Positions 51,588 to 60,075 of a stretch of 64,000 nucleotides of DNA are shown in pieces; the stretch's first letter is position 1; each line of letters opens with the position of its first letter. The notes beneath the pieces were generated by a model, which had not been told where the DNA came from, ran no database searches, and was given only the letters and a program-made list of their open reading frames with translations. Source of the DNA: Caballeronia jiangsuensis (GTDB taxonomy: Bacteria; Pseudomonadota; Gammaproteobacteria; Burkholderiales; Burkholderiaceae); assembly GCA_000648925.1 (NCBI GenBank), contig JFHF01000006.1, positions 62,001-126,000 of the forward strand, read 5' to 3'. The translations under genes were made by a program, and so were the position numbers.

Positions 51588-51741
51588 ATAAGCGTTTCTG
51601 CTAAGAGACACGACATAAGCGCGTCATACTTCACGCCGCCAGCAGCGCTTTCGCGGAAATCTTTTTTGATCGGACATTATCCGTCCGCCCGGTCGATTAT
51701 TCTCGACATTCCGGTCAGGCAGACGATCAAAGGCACATCAT

Positions 51742-52530
51742 ATGGCTCATACGCTTTCCAATGCCGCGCAACGCGTCACAACCGTTTCCGCCCGGCTCGT
51801 CGCCCCCGAGATTGCCGAGGCGCGCCGCCAGCTTGCCGCCTGTTTTCGGCTCGCGGCGCTTCACGGCTTCGAAGAGGGCGTCTGCAATCACTTTTCCGCG
51901 ATGGTGCCGGGCCGCGACGATCTGTTCTTCGTGAACCCCTATGGTTATGCCTTCAGCGAGATCACGGCGTCGCGTCTGCTGATCTGCGATTTCGAAGGCA
52001 ATGTTATCGACGGCGAAGGCGAGCCCGAGGCGACTGCATTCTTTATTCACGCGCGCGTGCACAAGCTGATGCCGCGCGTGAAAGCCGCATTTCATACGCA
52101 TATGCCGAACGCGACCGCGCTATGCCTGCTCGACGGGCCGCCGCTCCTGTGGCTCGGGCAGACGTCGCTCAAGTTCTACGGCCGCACGGCGGTCGACGAG
52201 CACTACAACGGTCTTGCGCTCGACGATGCCGAGGGCGATCGCATCGCCGGTGCGATGGGCGACGCCGATATCCTCTTCCTCAAGAATCACGGCGTGATGG
52301 TTGCGGGCGCGACCATCGCGGAGGCGTGGGACGATCTCTACTATCTGGAACGCGCGGCAGAAGTGCAATTGCGCGCGATGAGCGCAAACCGTCCGCTCAA
52401 ACCTGTGCCGCACGACATCGCGCAACGCACGTATGAGCAGATGCGCGCGGGCGATGCCGAGAGCGCGCGGGCGCATCTCGCAAGCGGCATGCGGCAGTTG
52501 CGGGCGCGGAATATCGATTTCGAGTCGTGA
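51742..52530 (+). CDS. Class II aldolase/adducin family protein
   Basis: A 262-aa zinc-dependent aldolase-fold protein. Family points: NHFSAMVPGRDDLFFVNPYG, the acidic EPEATAFFIHARVH, the metal-binding His pair in FHTHMPNATALCLL, and the third His in LKNHGVMVAG. Fuculose-type members cleave sugar phosphates; this subgroup often acts on other 3- or 4-hydroxy acids. It stands next to the end of the sugar ABC transporter operon (convergent, 0 bp between stops), suggesting but not proving a link. AAAGG precedes the ATG. Divergent from the cold-shock gene. Confidence 0.87.
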   Translation: MAHTLSNAAQRVTTVSARLVAPEIAEARRQLAACFRLAALHGFEEGVCNHFSAMVPGRDDLFFVNPYGYAFSEITASRLLICDFEGNVIDGEGEPEATAFFIHARVHKLMPRVKAAFHTHMPNATALCLLDGPPLLWLGQTSLKFYGRTAVDEHYNGLALDDAEGDRIAGAMGDADILFLKNHGVMVAGATIAEAWDDLYYLERAAEVQLRAMSANRPLKPVPHDIAQRTYEQMRAGDAESARAHLASGMRQLRARNIDFES

Positions 52531-53805
52531 TTACTTTCGTGCGCCGAAGCGCCTGAACCATCCGCGCTTGCCCATATCGGTCTGTTGAAGGAACACGGCG
52601 ATAACAATGATCAATCCCTTCAGCACGAGCTGCGTATTGCTGTCGATATCGTTGAGCAGCAGGATATTGCTCAGAAAACCGAAGATCAGCACGCCGGCGA
52701 CCGTGCCCGACACGCGCCCGACGCCGCCTGAAAGGCTCGTGCCGCCGATCACCACGGCGGCGATCGCATCGAGTTCCCAGCCCATGCCGGCGTCCGCCTT
52801 GCCCTGGCGATACTGCGCCGCATAAAGCACGCCGACGAGCGCGGACAACAGCCCCGAGATCGCATACGCCGCCATCTTGTGCCGTGCGACATCGAGCCCC
52901 GACACGACCGCGCATTTCTCGTTTCCGCCGATCGCATACAGATACTTGCCGAACACCGTGCGATTCATCACGAAGCCGACGACCACAGCGATCGCGAGAA
53001 AGAAGAGGGCGGGCACGGGCACCACGTTGAAGAGCAGCGCGCGCAGTGCTTCGATATCGGAGGTCGCATTGGTGCCGCTATAGATCGAATAGACGGCCGT
53101 GTCCTGGCCCGCGATCAGGCGTGCGGCGCCGAGCACGCCTACCATCGCGGCGAGCGTCACGATGAAGGGCTGCATGCGCCCGCGCGTGATGATCCAGCCG
53201 TTGAGCGCGCCGAGCGTGAAGCCCGCGAGCGGCACGATCCACATCACGGCGAGCAGGGGCATGCGATGCCCGCCGTGCAGCGCGATATACGCGCACGCCG
53301 ACGCCGCGACGAGCAACGCAATGCCCGCCTGTATGGCAACGGATGAACGGTCCGCGACGCGCACCGTCTGCGTATCGCGGGCGCGCATGATGCCGCGCAC
53401 GACGCCGAGCGCGGCGAACACGATCGCGAACATGGCGATCGCATCGAGCACGAGCGATGCATACGTCGCGCGATTCCAGCCATCGGTTGTCAGCAGCATG
53501 GCGGTGAGCACGCTGCCGAGACCCATGATCGCACCGACCGAGAGATCGATGCCCGCCGTGATGATCACGAGCGTCATGCCGATGGAAATCACGCCGACGT
53601 TCGCCACCTGACGGAACACGTCGGAGATATTCGCGCTCGACAAGAAGATGTTGCCGCCATCGGCCGCGTGCGGCGATGTCAGCGCGCCGACCACCAGCAG
53701 CACGATGAGCCCCAGGTAATACTTCAGATACGTGAGGAACGTGCTCAGGTGTCGCTGGCGGGCGTTGGCCGCGGGCTCGGCGAGTTGGTCCTGCGCGTGC
53801 AGCAT
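52531..53805 (-). CDS. Sugar ABC transporter permease (ribose/RbsC type)
   Basis: A 424-aa membrane permease of the branched RbsC/YtfT/YjfF type with about ten hydrophobic segments. Family signatures GMTLVIITAGIDLSVGAIMGLGSVL and GLLSALVGVLYAAQYRQG plus GGTSLSGGVGRVSGTVAG are present. It is ~90 residues longer than RbsC owing to an insertion around residues 125-190 that adds two segments. GGAG precedes the ATG. It is the third gene of the binding protein-ATPase-permease operon and the only permease, so it should act as a homodimer. Confidence 0.9.
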   Translation of the reverse strand: MLHAQDQLAEPAANARQRHLSTFLTYLKYYLGLIVLLVVGALTSPHAADGGNIFLSSANISDVFRQVANVGVISIGMTLVIITAGIDLSVGAIMGLGSVLTAMLLTTDGWNRATYASLVLDAIAMFAIVFAALGVVRGIMRARDTQTVRVADRSSVAIQAGIALLVAASACAYIALHGGHRMPLLAVMWIVPLAGFTLGALNGWIITRGRMQPFIVTLAAMVGVLGAARLIAGQDTAVYSIYSGTNATSDIEALRALLFNVVPVPALFFLAIAVVVGFVMNRTVFGKYLYAIGGNEKCAVVSGLDVARHKMAAYAISGLLSALVGVLYAAQYRQGKADAGMGWELDAIAAVVIGGTSLSGGVGRVSGTVAGVLIFGFLSNILLLNDIDSNTQLVLKGLIIVIAVFLQQTDMGKRGWFRRFGARK

Positions 53806-53828
53806 GGTGTGAGTCTCCGGTTCTTCCT

Positions 53829-55346
53829 TCAGGGCGAGGCCATCTTGATGAGCACATCGCCCGAGAATTGTTCTCGCGCCAGCACGCCGCGTGCGTGTCC
53901 TTCGCACATCACGAGGATGCGATCGGAGAGCAGCATCAGCTCGTCGATCTCCGAGCTCGCGACGATCACCGTGACGCCCTCGCGCGCGGCCGCGAGTATC
54001 TGCCGATAGATCTCCGCCTTCGCGGCGACATCGACGCCGCGCGTGGGTTCATCGAGCAGAAGAATGCGCGGCTTCGTCATCAGCCATTTGCCGATGATGA
54101 GCTTCTGCTGGTTGCCGCCGGATAACGTGCTCGCATCTTGCGAGAGACTGCGATGCTTGACGTTCGATGCCCGCGCCTGCGAAGCGGCCCACGTGTGCAT
54201 CCGTGCGCGCCGATAAAACGGAAACCCCGGCGCACGCGAGAGCGATGGCAACAGCAGATTCGCTTCGAGCGACTGATCCAGCACGAGCCCGTCTTTCTTG
54301 CGGTCCTCGGTGACGAACGCGAGTCCGGCCGCGGCCGCGCGATCGGGTGAATCGATCGTGCGCGCATGATGCGCCACGCGTATCTCGCCTTCGCGCCGAT
54401 ACGGCGAAACACCGAAGATCGCCTCCAGTATCTCCGTCTTGCCCGCGCCGAGCAGCCCCGAGATGCCGAAGACTTCGCCCTGCTGCACGGAGAACGAGAC
54501 ATCCGACACGAGCGCGCGCGCAGGCCCCGACAACGTGAGTCCGCGCACGTCCACCGCGAGCGGTCGTTCTTGCGGCGCTTCGGCTTCGGTGCGTTCGGGC
54601 GGCGCGAAGTCCTTGCCGATCATCATCGAGACGAGCGCCTCCGACGATTCCACTTGCCGCATCTGCAAGGTCGCGATGCGCCGTCCATCGCGCAACACGG
54701 TGACGCGATCGGCAACCGCGAACACTTCGCCCAGACGATGGCTGATGAGCACGATGCCGATGCCTTGCGCGCGCAAGTCCTTCGTGAGCGCGAGCAGCGC
54801 GTGCGTTTCGGTGTCGGAAAGGGCGGATGTCGGCTCGTCCATGATGAGCACGCGCGCATCGGCGAGCAATGCCTTCGCGATCTCGACCAGTTGCTTCTCG
54901 CCGACGCGCAGCGTGCCCACGAGCGTCTCGGGCTGCAAGCGAAAGCCCAGTTGAGCCAGCACTTTCGCGGCGGCCGCACGCATCGCGTGGCGATCGGGAA
55001 AGCCCATGCGCGTGCGTATTTCCTTGCCGAGAAAGATGTTATCGACGGCGGACAGCGTGTCGACGAGATTCAACTCCTGATGAATGATCGCGATGCCCGC
55101 GCGGGTCGCGTCGTTCACGCTCGTCATGCGCGTCGGCTCGCCGCGCACACGGATGCTGCCCGCGTCGGGCGAATAGAGGCCGCCCAGAATCTTCATCAGA
55201 CTCGACTTGCCCGCGCCGTTCTCGCCGACGAGCGCATGCACCTCGCCCGCCGCGACATCGAAATCGACGTCCGACAGCGCGGCGCTCCCGTTGAACGAGA
55301 TCGACAAACCCGCGGCTTCGATGAGCGGCGCGGCAACGGTTGCCAT
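53829..55346 (-). CDS. Sugar ABC transporter ATP-binding protein (two ABC domains)
   Basis: A 505-aa dual-domain ATPase of the RbsA/MglA type. Domain 1: Walker A GENGAGKSS, signature LRVGEKQLVEIAKALL, Walker B VLIMDEPTSALS. Domain 2: degenerate Walker A GLLGAGKTE, signature LSGGNQQKLIIGKWL, Walker B ILLLDEPTRGVD. The order binding protein, ATPase, permease is usual. GGAGA precedes the ATG, 18 bp after the binding-protein stop. Energises import of a sugar with the adjacent permease. Confidence 0.93.
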   Translation of the reverse strand: MATVAAPLIEAAGLSISFNGSAALSDVDFDVAAGEVHALVGENGAGKSSLMKILGGLYSPDAGSIRVRGEPTRMTSVNDATRAGIAIIHQELNLVDTLSAVDNIFLGKEIRTRMGFPDRHAMRAAAAKVLAQLGFRLQPETLVGTLRVGEKQLVEIAKALLADARVLIMDEPTSALSDTETHALLALTKDLRAQGIGIVLISHRLGEVFAVADRVTVLRDGRRIATLQMRQVESSEALVSMMIGKDFAPPERTEAEAPQERPLAVDVRGLTLSGPARALVSDVSFSVQQGEVFGISGLLGAGKTEILEAIFGVSPYRREGEIRVAHHARTIDSPDRAAAAGLAFVTEDRKKDGLVLDQSLEANLLLPSLSRAPGFPFYRRARMHTWAASQARASNVKHRSLSQDASTLSGGNQQKLIIGKWLMTKPRILLLDEPTRGVDVAAKAEIYRQILAAAREGVTVIVASSEIDELMLLSDRILVMCEGHARGVLAREQFSGDVLIKMASP

Positions 55347-55364
55347 CGCGTGTCTCCGTTACGC

Positions 55365-56339
55365 TCAATGACTCGCGATGTACTGCTTCGCGTTGTCGAC
55401 GAAGATGCCTTGCGTCGGCAGCGTGACCTTCTTCGGCACCTTGTCGCCATGCAATACCTTGAGCGACTGGCGGATGCCTTCCGCGCCCGGCGTCGGATAC
55501 ATGAACGTGCCCGCGAGCAGCCCTTGTTCGACCCATGTCGCGCCTTCCTGCGGCAAGCCGTCGATGCCCACGAACTTGATGCTCTTCTCGCGGCCCGCAT
55601 CCTTCGCGGCGAGATACGCGCCGTAGGCCATCGGGTCGTTGTGCGCATAGACCACGTCGATCTTCGGCTGCACGCGCAGCACGGTCTTCATATAGTCGTA
55701 GGCCTTGTCCTGCTTCCAGTCGCAATCCACCCGTTCGCCGACGCGCTTGATGCCTTTCTCCTTGGCGATGGCCTTGTCCGCGCCGTCGTGACGATCGTGC
55801 GCGGGCTGCGCGCCGAAGCCGCCCCAGATTTCGACGAGATTGCCCTGCGCCTTGCCCGGCCCGCCCGTCAGCTTGACGATGAAGTTGCCCGCTTCCTCGC
55901 CGATCTGCACGTTGTCGCCGCCGATGAACTGCGTGAACTGGTCGCCGTTGACTTCACGATCCAGCACGAACACGGGAATGCCTGCTTTGAAGGCCTTTTC
56001 CACGACGCCCGTGAGTCCCGCCGACTCCTTGGGCGAGATGAAGATCGCGTCCATCTTCTGCGTGATGAAGTTCTCCATGTCGGCGTTCTGCTTGTCGGTG
56101 CGGTCGCCTGCATCGGCGATGATCAGCTCGACCTCGGGATGCTTCGCGGCCTCGGCCTTCATGTCCTTGTTGAACTGCACGCGCCACGGCTCGACCGTCG
56201 TGACCTGCGAGAACCCGAAGCGATACTTCTTCTGCTGCGCGAACGCCGGTTGCGCGATGAGCGCGGATAACGAGCCGATCGCGCCGGCCAGCGGTGCGGC
56301 GATGAGACTCGCGGTGATGATGCGTCGTTTGCTGTCCAT
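55365..56339 (-). CDS. Periplasmic sugar-binding protein, YtfQ-like
   Basis: A 324-aa periplasmic-binding protein (type I fold) with a twin-arginine/Sec-like signal (MDSKRRIITASL to FAQQ). The mature start YRFGFSQVTTVEPWRVQFNKDM and the ITQKMDAIFISPKESAGL and IPVFVLDREV segments resemble YtfQ, the galactofuranose-binding protein of E. coli. AGGAGAGACGC precedes the ATG. It delivers its ligand to the ATPase/permease encoded directly downstream. A furanose ligand is inference; other hexoses or pentoses are possible. Confidence 0.88.
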   Translation of the reverse strand: MDSKRRIITASLIAAPLAGAIGSLSALIAQPAFAQQKKYRFGFSQVTTVEPWRVQFNKDMKAEAAKHPEVELIIADAGDRTDKQNADMENFITQKMDAIFISPKESAGLTGVVEKAFKAGIPVFVLDREVNGDQFTQFIGGDNVQIGEEAGNFIVKLTGGPGKAQGNLVEIWGGFGAQPAHDRHDGADKAIAKEKGIKRVGERVDCDWKQDKAYDYMKTVLRVQPKIDVVYAHNDPMAYGAYLAAKDAGREKSIKFVGIDGLPQEGATWVEQGLLAGTFMYPTPGAEGIRQSLKVLHGDKVPKKVTLPTQGIFVDNAKQYIASH

Positions 56340-56425
56340 TGCGTCTCTCCTGTTTTGGTTGCCAGCTTCGGGTCTGGTTTTCAGGGCTTGCTGATGCTCT
56401 CGCTGGTTCTGATCTTCGATGAAAA

Positions 56426-56438
56426 ATAAAACGTTATA
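56426..56438. promoter_or_regulatory. Possible second LacI operator before the ABC operon
   Basis: ATAAAACGTTATA is an imperfect palindrome with the same AACGTT centre as the perfect site at 57528-57551. It lies between the repressor stop and the binding-protein start (~90 bp before it) in a small AT-rich patch. Confidence 0.35.
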
Positions 56439-56444
56439 GCGCCG

Positions 56445-57512
56445 TCAGCGATCCGCGAGGGCGGCGCGCTTGCGGGTTTCTTTGGTCATTACCTTGCTCG
56501 GCGGCGCGGTGCTTTCGCGCACGCGCAAATCGGCCTTCATGCGCAGATGCACCGGCTCCGATGATTCGCCTTGCAACTGCTTGTGCAGCAGTTGCCAGAT
56601 CGCGCGTCCCACGGCTTCCACCGGCTGATGGATCGAACTGATGCGCGGATGCAGCACCGACATCCACGGCGCATCGTCGAAGGAGAGCAGCGAGATGTCG
56701 TCGGGCAGGCGCAATTCGGCGTCGCGTATCGCGCGCAATGCGCCGAGCGTCGCCACGTTCGCGCCCGTGAACAGCGCAGTCGGCCGATCGCGTTCCGACA
56801 GCAGCCCGAGCGTGGCCGCATGGCTTTCCGTATCCGTCATCCCGCACACGACGACGCGCGCATGACGCGCGAGCCCCGCGCGCTTCATCGCGTCGAGATA
56901 GCCGTCCGCGCGCTCGCGGCTGTTCACGAGATCGAGCGCATTCACGATGAACGTGATGCGCTTGTGCCCGAGCGCGATCAGATGATCGGTGCCGTCGCTC
57001 GCGGCGCGCCGGCTATCGGTGGTGACGGTATCGGCGGGAAAGCTGTTGTCGACGCGATCCGCCATGACGAGCGGCACGTCGCATTCGCGCAGCTCTTCTA
57101 TCGCGTGATCGTAGCCGTGACATGGAATGATGATCATGCCCGCCACCTGCCGCGAGAGCACGAAGCGAATGCGTTCGGCTTCGCGCGCGGGATCTTCCTG
57201 AGCATGTGCGAGCAGAAGTCGATAACCGCTCGCGAGCGCATGATCCTCGACCACGCACAGCAATTCGATGAAGAACGAGTTGGTCAGATCGGGCACGACG
57301 AAACCGATGGACGTCGAACGGCTGCTGCGCAACTCGGCCGCCAGGCTGTTGCGCCGGTAGCCGAGCTTGCGCGCCGCGTCCCGGACCTGCTGCCGCCGTG
57401 CGGGACTCACGCCTTCCGCGCCCGCCATGACCTTCGACGCGGTGCCGAGCGAGACGCCCGCCGCGTTGGCGACGTCCTTCAACGTGCGGGCCGGTTTTTT
57501 TCGTGAGTCCAA
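56445..57512 (-). CDS. LacI-family transcriptional repressor
   Basis: A 355-aa LacI/GalR regulator: helix-turn-helix and hinge in residues ~8-65 (TLKDVANAAGVSLGTASKVMAG and LAAELRSSRS), then a sugar-binding periplasmic-type domain with IGFVVPDLTNSFFIEL and ISLLSFDDAPWMSVLHP. The only credible start is TTG at 57512, with no ribosome site and a perfect 24-bp palindrome beginning 16 bp upstream, so expression is probably low and autoregulated. It stands immediately upstream of the ABC operon on the same strand; it is its likely regulator. Confidence 0.9.
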   Translation of the reverse strand: MDSRKKPARTLKDVANAAGVSLGTASKVMAGAEGVSPARRQQVRDAARKLGYRRNSLAAELRSSRSTSIGFVVPDLTNSFFIELLCVVEDHALASGYRLLLAHAQEDPAREAERIRFVLSRQVAGMIIIPCHGYDHAIEELRECDVPLVMADRVDNSFPADTVTTDSRRAASDGTDHLIALGHKRITFIVNALDLVNSRERADGYLDAMKRAGLARHARVVVCGMTDTESHAATLGLLSERDRPTALFTGANVATLGALRAIRDAELRLPDDISLLSFDDAPWMSVLHPRISSIHQPVEAVGRAIWQLLHKQLQGESSEPVHLRMKADLRVRESTAPPSKVMTKETRKRAALADR

Positions 57513-57527
57513 GGCGCGATATCGTCG

Positions 57528-57551
57528 ATATTTTGAAACGTTTCAAAATAT
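57528..57551. promoter_or_regulatory. Perfect 24-bp palindrome, LacI-type operator
   Basis: A perfect 24-bp dyad centred on CG (core TGAAACGTTTCA), flanked by ATATTT/AAATAT. LacI-family regulators bind such CpG-centred palindromes. Position 16 bp before the repressor start codon indicates autoregulation. Confidence 0.8.
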
Positions 57552-57609
57552 TAGGAAGTGCAGGCGACCGGAGCAAGTGAGTGTTTTTACCGAGCCGGAG
57601 TGAGCCGCT

Positions 57610-58194
57610 TCACATCGAGACGTCGTGCAGGTCCTTCACGATGGGCGGGCCGATCCTGAAGTCTGAGAAACGCACGTTGAGACCGCCGCGCTCCGGCGTG
57701 CAGCACATCGGGCCGACGAGCCAGTGCGCATTCGCACCGCTTGGCGCAAAAGGCGCGAGGCGCATGAGGGTCCAGTTGCGTTCATCGGTGCTGCATTGCA
57801 CTTTGAGGACGCCTTGCGCGATCGTCATGCGCAGCCGGAAGCGGTTCGTGTCGGCGCGTGAACTGAGCGACCAGTCGGAGAGTTCGTTAGTGAGTACAGT
57901 GCTGAAGCTGAGCGCGCCGTCGCTGTATTCGGCGCCCGCCTTCATCCAGCGCTCGGCGCTTTCGCGCACCATGAGGCCGGCCTGGTCGTATAGCGAGGAG
58001 AAATCGCCATCGACCGCGACTTCGGCCGTGAAATCGCCGTCCACGCTCGCCGCCAGAACGTGGCCGTTGTCGCGCACGAAGCCGTAGTGGGTCTTGCGCC
58101 AGAAGTCGGTGTGCGTGTCGGTGGTGACGAAGAGCGTGTCGTTCTCGACGCGCCATTGCGCGGGCTCGTTGATCCATCGGCATTGCTCGAACAT
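57610..58194 (-). CDS. DUF1349 domain protein
   Basis: A 194-aa protein with the concanavalin-like DUF1349 fold: WINEPAQWRVENDTLFVTTDTHTDFW start, YGFVRDNGHVLAASVDGDF, YDQAGLMVRESAERWMKAGAEY and C-terminal GPMCCTPERGGLNVRFSDFRIG. The family is thought to bind carbohydrate; no catalytic role is known. GGAG precedes the ATG at 58194. Divergent from the HdeD-type gene; no signal peptide, so cytosolic. Confidence 0.85.
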   Translation of the reverse strand: MFEQCRWINEPAQWRVENDTLFVTTDTHTDFWRKTHYGFVRDNGHVLAASVDGDFTAEVAVDGDFSSLYDQAGLMVRESAERWMKAGAEYSDGALSFSTVLTNELSDWSLSSRADTNRFRLRMTIAQGVLKVQCSTDERNWTLMRLAPFAPSGANAHWLVGPMCCTPERGGLNVRFSDFRIGPPIVKDLHDVSM

Positions 58195-58349
58195 GGCGTC
58201 TCCGTCGCGTGAGGATGGGCAGCGCAAGTATGTCACGGCGTATTCGTGATGCGGTGCAGCGCATTCGAACGATCGTGCGATAGAGTTCACTGCGCCGACT
58301 GCACTAACATGTGCCGGCACTTACCGTCATTTTTTGGAAAGAGAGAACG

Positions 58350-59762
58350 ATGGTCAAGCTGATGATGATCCTGCTGGGCGTGGACTATTTGCGCAATCGC
58401 TGGCGCAGCCTGTTGGTGATCGGCTGGCTGTTGCTCGTTATCGGCATCGGTGTGTTCATCGATGCGCTCGACGGCGCGCTGGGCTTTCCGATCGCCTTCG
58501 TCGGCTGGCTGCTGCTGATCGAGGCCGCGCTTACGCTGGCGGTCGCATGGGCCGGCGTCGGCGGTCAGCGCAGGTTGCGCTACGCGAAGGGCATCGCGTT
58601 CGTGCTCACGGCGGCGCTCATCTTCGAAGGGAATCATCACGGCCACTTCATTCTCTCGATACTGATCGGCCTTGCGTTTCTCTTCGATGGTCTGTTGCAG
58701 GCGACGTCGGCGCTCGTCGTGCGTTACCGGCGCTATCGTGTCGCGTTCGGCTTCGCGATCTTCGAGATCGCGCTCGGCGTCTTCATGATTCAACCGTTTC
58801 CGACGCACTATAAAGGCACGGTGCCGTATTGCATCGGTGCGTTCTTCATCTTCGCGGGATGGAATCTGATCATGATCGCGATGCGCGTGCGCAAGCTGAC
58901 GAGCAACCCTGCCGTATGGGGCGATGCGAGCGCGGAAGCGGCGAGCGTTGCGGGCAAGGGACATGACAGCGCGCTTCCTGCATTGCAGGCGAGAGAGTGG
59001 GACGGCCCGCCAGCCGACGATGAACCAGCGCTCACGGTGCACGTATGGACGCCGGTGGGATCGTCGAAGGCAGAGACGCAGTGGCATCCGATCGTCGATC
59101 GTTATATCGCCGCGGTGGATCGCAATGGCGTGATCTCGACAGGCCACGCCGCGCTCGAATCGCCGGATGGCATCTACGTGAGTCTCTATCCCGCAGTGGA
59201 GATCGACCGCTCGCCCGATGACTTCGCGCGCCTCTTGCGCGGCACGCGCGAGAACGACGTGCCGGGCGTATTTCAACCGAGCTATGCGATCGAATCGAAG
59301 GCATGGTGCCCATCGACCGTGCGTGTGCGCATTCGCAATTACGATCCCGCGCGGCTCGATAGCTTCTGGCGCAACTATCGCGAGGATACGACGTATAACC
59401 TCACGCACCGCAATTGTTCGAGCAGCGTGTCGCGCGCGCTCGATGCCGCGCTGGAAGGTGCGGCAGGGCGCTTGTACGGTGCGCGCGCGGGCTGGGGCGC
59501 GCTCTTCAGGATGATCGTCACGCCGGAACTGTGGGTCGCGGCGCAGGTGCGCAAGCGCGCGGTGACGATGGCATGGACGCCCGGCCTCACGCTCGACTAT
59601 GCGCGCGCGCTCAGCATGGTCGCCGATCCGCGTCCTTATGGCTGGCTCAAGGTCGCGCGCATGGCGCTCACGAAGATGCGCGAATCGCGGCGTGCATGGC
59701 GCGAGGAAGGGACGCTTGCGCCACGCGGCGGATCGAACGTCGATCCGCCGGCGCGCGTTTGA
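58350..59762 (+). CDS. HdeD-type membrane protein fused to a probable permuted papain-fold domain
   Basis: A 470-aa protein. Residues ~1-185 carry six hydrophobic segments in the DUF308/HdeD pattern (GWLLLVIGIGVFIDAL, FVGWLLLIEAALTLAVAW, FDGLLQATSALVVRYR, GAFFIFAGWNLIMIAM). After a ~50-residue linker the soluble domain (~225-440) contains a His in VISTGHAALESPDGIYVSL and a Cys in TYNLTHRNCSSSVSRALDAAL. His before Cys with a Y-x-L-x3-NC helix is the layout of permuted papain-like families (LRAT, PPPDE, DUF4105). This suggests a membrane-anchored hydrolase or acyltransferase. GGAAAGAGAG precedes the ATG. Catalysis is inference. Confidence 0.82.
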   Translation: MVKLMMILLGVDYLRNRWRSLLVIGWLLLVIGIGVFIDALDGALGFPIAFVGWLLLIEAALTLAVAWAGVGGQRRLRYAKGIAFVLTAALIFEGNHHGHFILSILIGLAFLFDGLLQATSALVVRYRRYRVAFGFAIFEIALGVFMIQPFPTHYKGTVPYCIGAFFIFAGWNLIMIAMRVRKLTSNPAVWGDASAEAASVAGKGHDSALPALQAREWDGPPADDEPALTVHVWTPVGSSKAETQWHPIVDRYIAAVDRNGVISTGHAALESPDGIYVSLYPAVEIDRSPDDFARLLRGTRENDVPGVFQPSYAIESKAWCPSTVRVRIRNYDPARLDSFWRNYREDTTYNLTHRNCSSSVSRALDAALEGAAGRLYGARAGWGALFRMIVTPELWVAAQVRKRAVTMAWTPGLTLDYARALSMVADPRPYGWLKVARMALTKMRESRRAWREEGTLAPRGGSNVDPPARV

Positions 59763-59777
59763 TGAGACGTGCCGCCG

Positions 59778-60035
59778 CTAAAGATCGAGGTCGTCGGCTT
59801 CCTTGCGAGCGCGGCGTTCCTCGTTCGCGCGGCGCGCGCGCAAGCGCTGACGCGACAACTGCGCGATCACTTCGCCAGTCGATGCGCCTGCCGGGATTTC
59901 ATTGCGGATGACCTTGGGCACCATCGGCAATCCCATGCGCTGCCGGCGCAGCGCGCGGGCGATGGCGGTGCGGCACTCCTGCCCGTGACAATCCCATTCG
60001 TCACGGATTCGCTCACAGTAGGGACATTTTTCCAT
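59778..60035 (-). CDS. Small Cys-containing hypothetical protein (85 aa)
   Basis: Begins MEKCPYCERIRDEWDCHGQECRTAIARAL: a CPYC pair and a second C-H-x3-C group, suggesting a small zinc-binding knuckle. The remainder is basic (residues 60-80 almost all Arg/Ala/Glu). A short AGGA lies right at the ATG. It is convergent with the HdeD-fusion gene, sharing a 15-bp gap. No family recognised; the clean Cys spacing makes a real gene likely. Confidence 0.6.
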   Translation of the reverse strand: MEKCPYCERIRDEWDCHGQECRTAIARALRRQRMGLPMVPKVIRNEIPAGASTGEVIAQLSRQRLRARRANEERRARKEADDLDL

Positions 60036-60075
60036 TCCTAAAGTCTACCGCGAAATAGTGCCCGCTTTTGTGCAC

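Noticed and set aside
54366..56270. 634-codon plus-strand frame opposite the ABC genes
   Set aside because: Antisense shadow spanning two real genes, with no recognisable domain.
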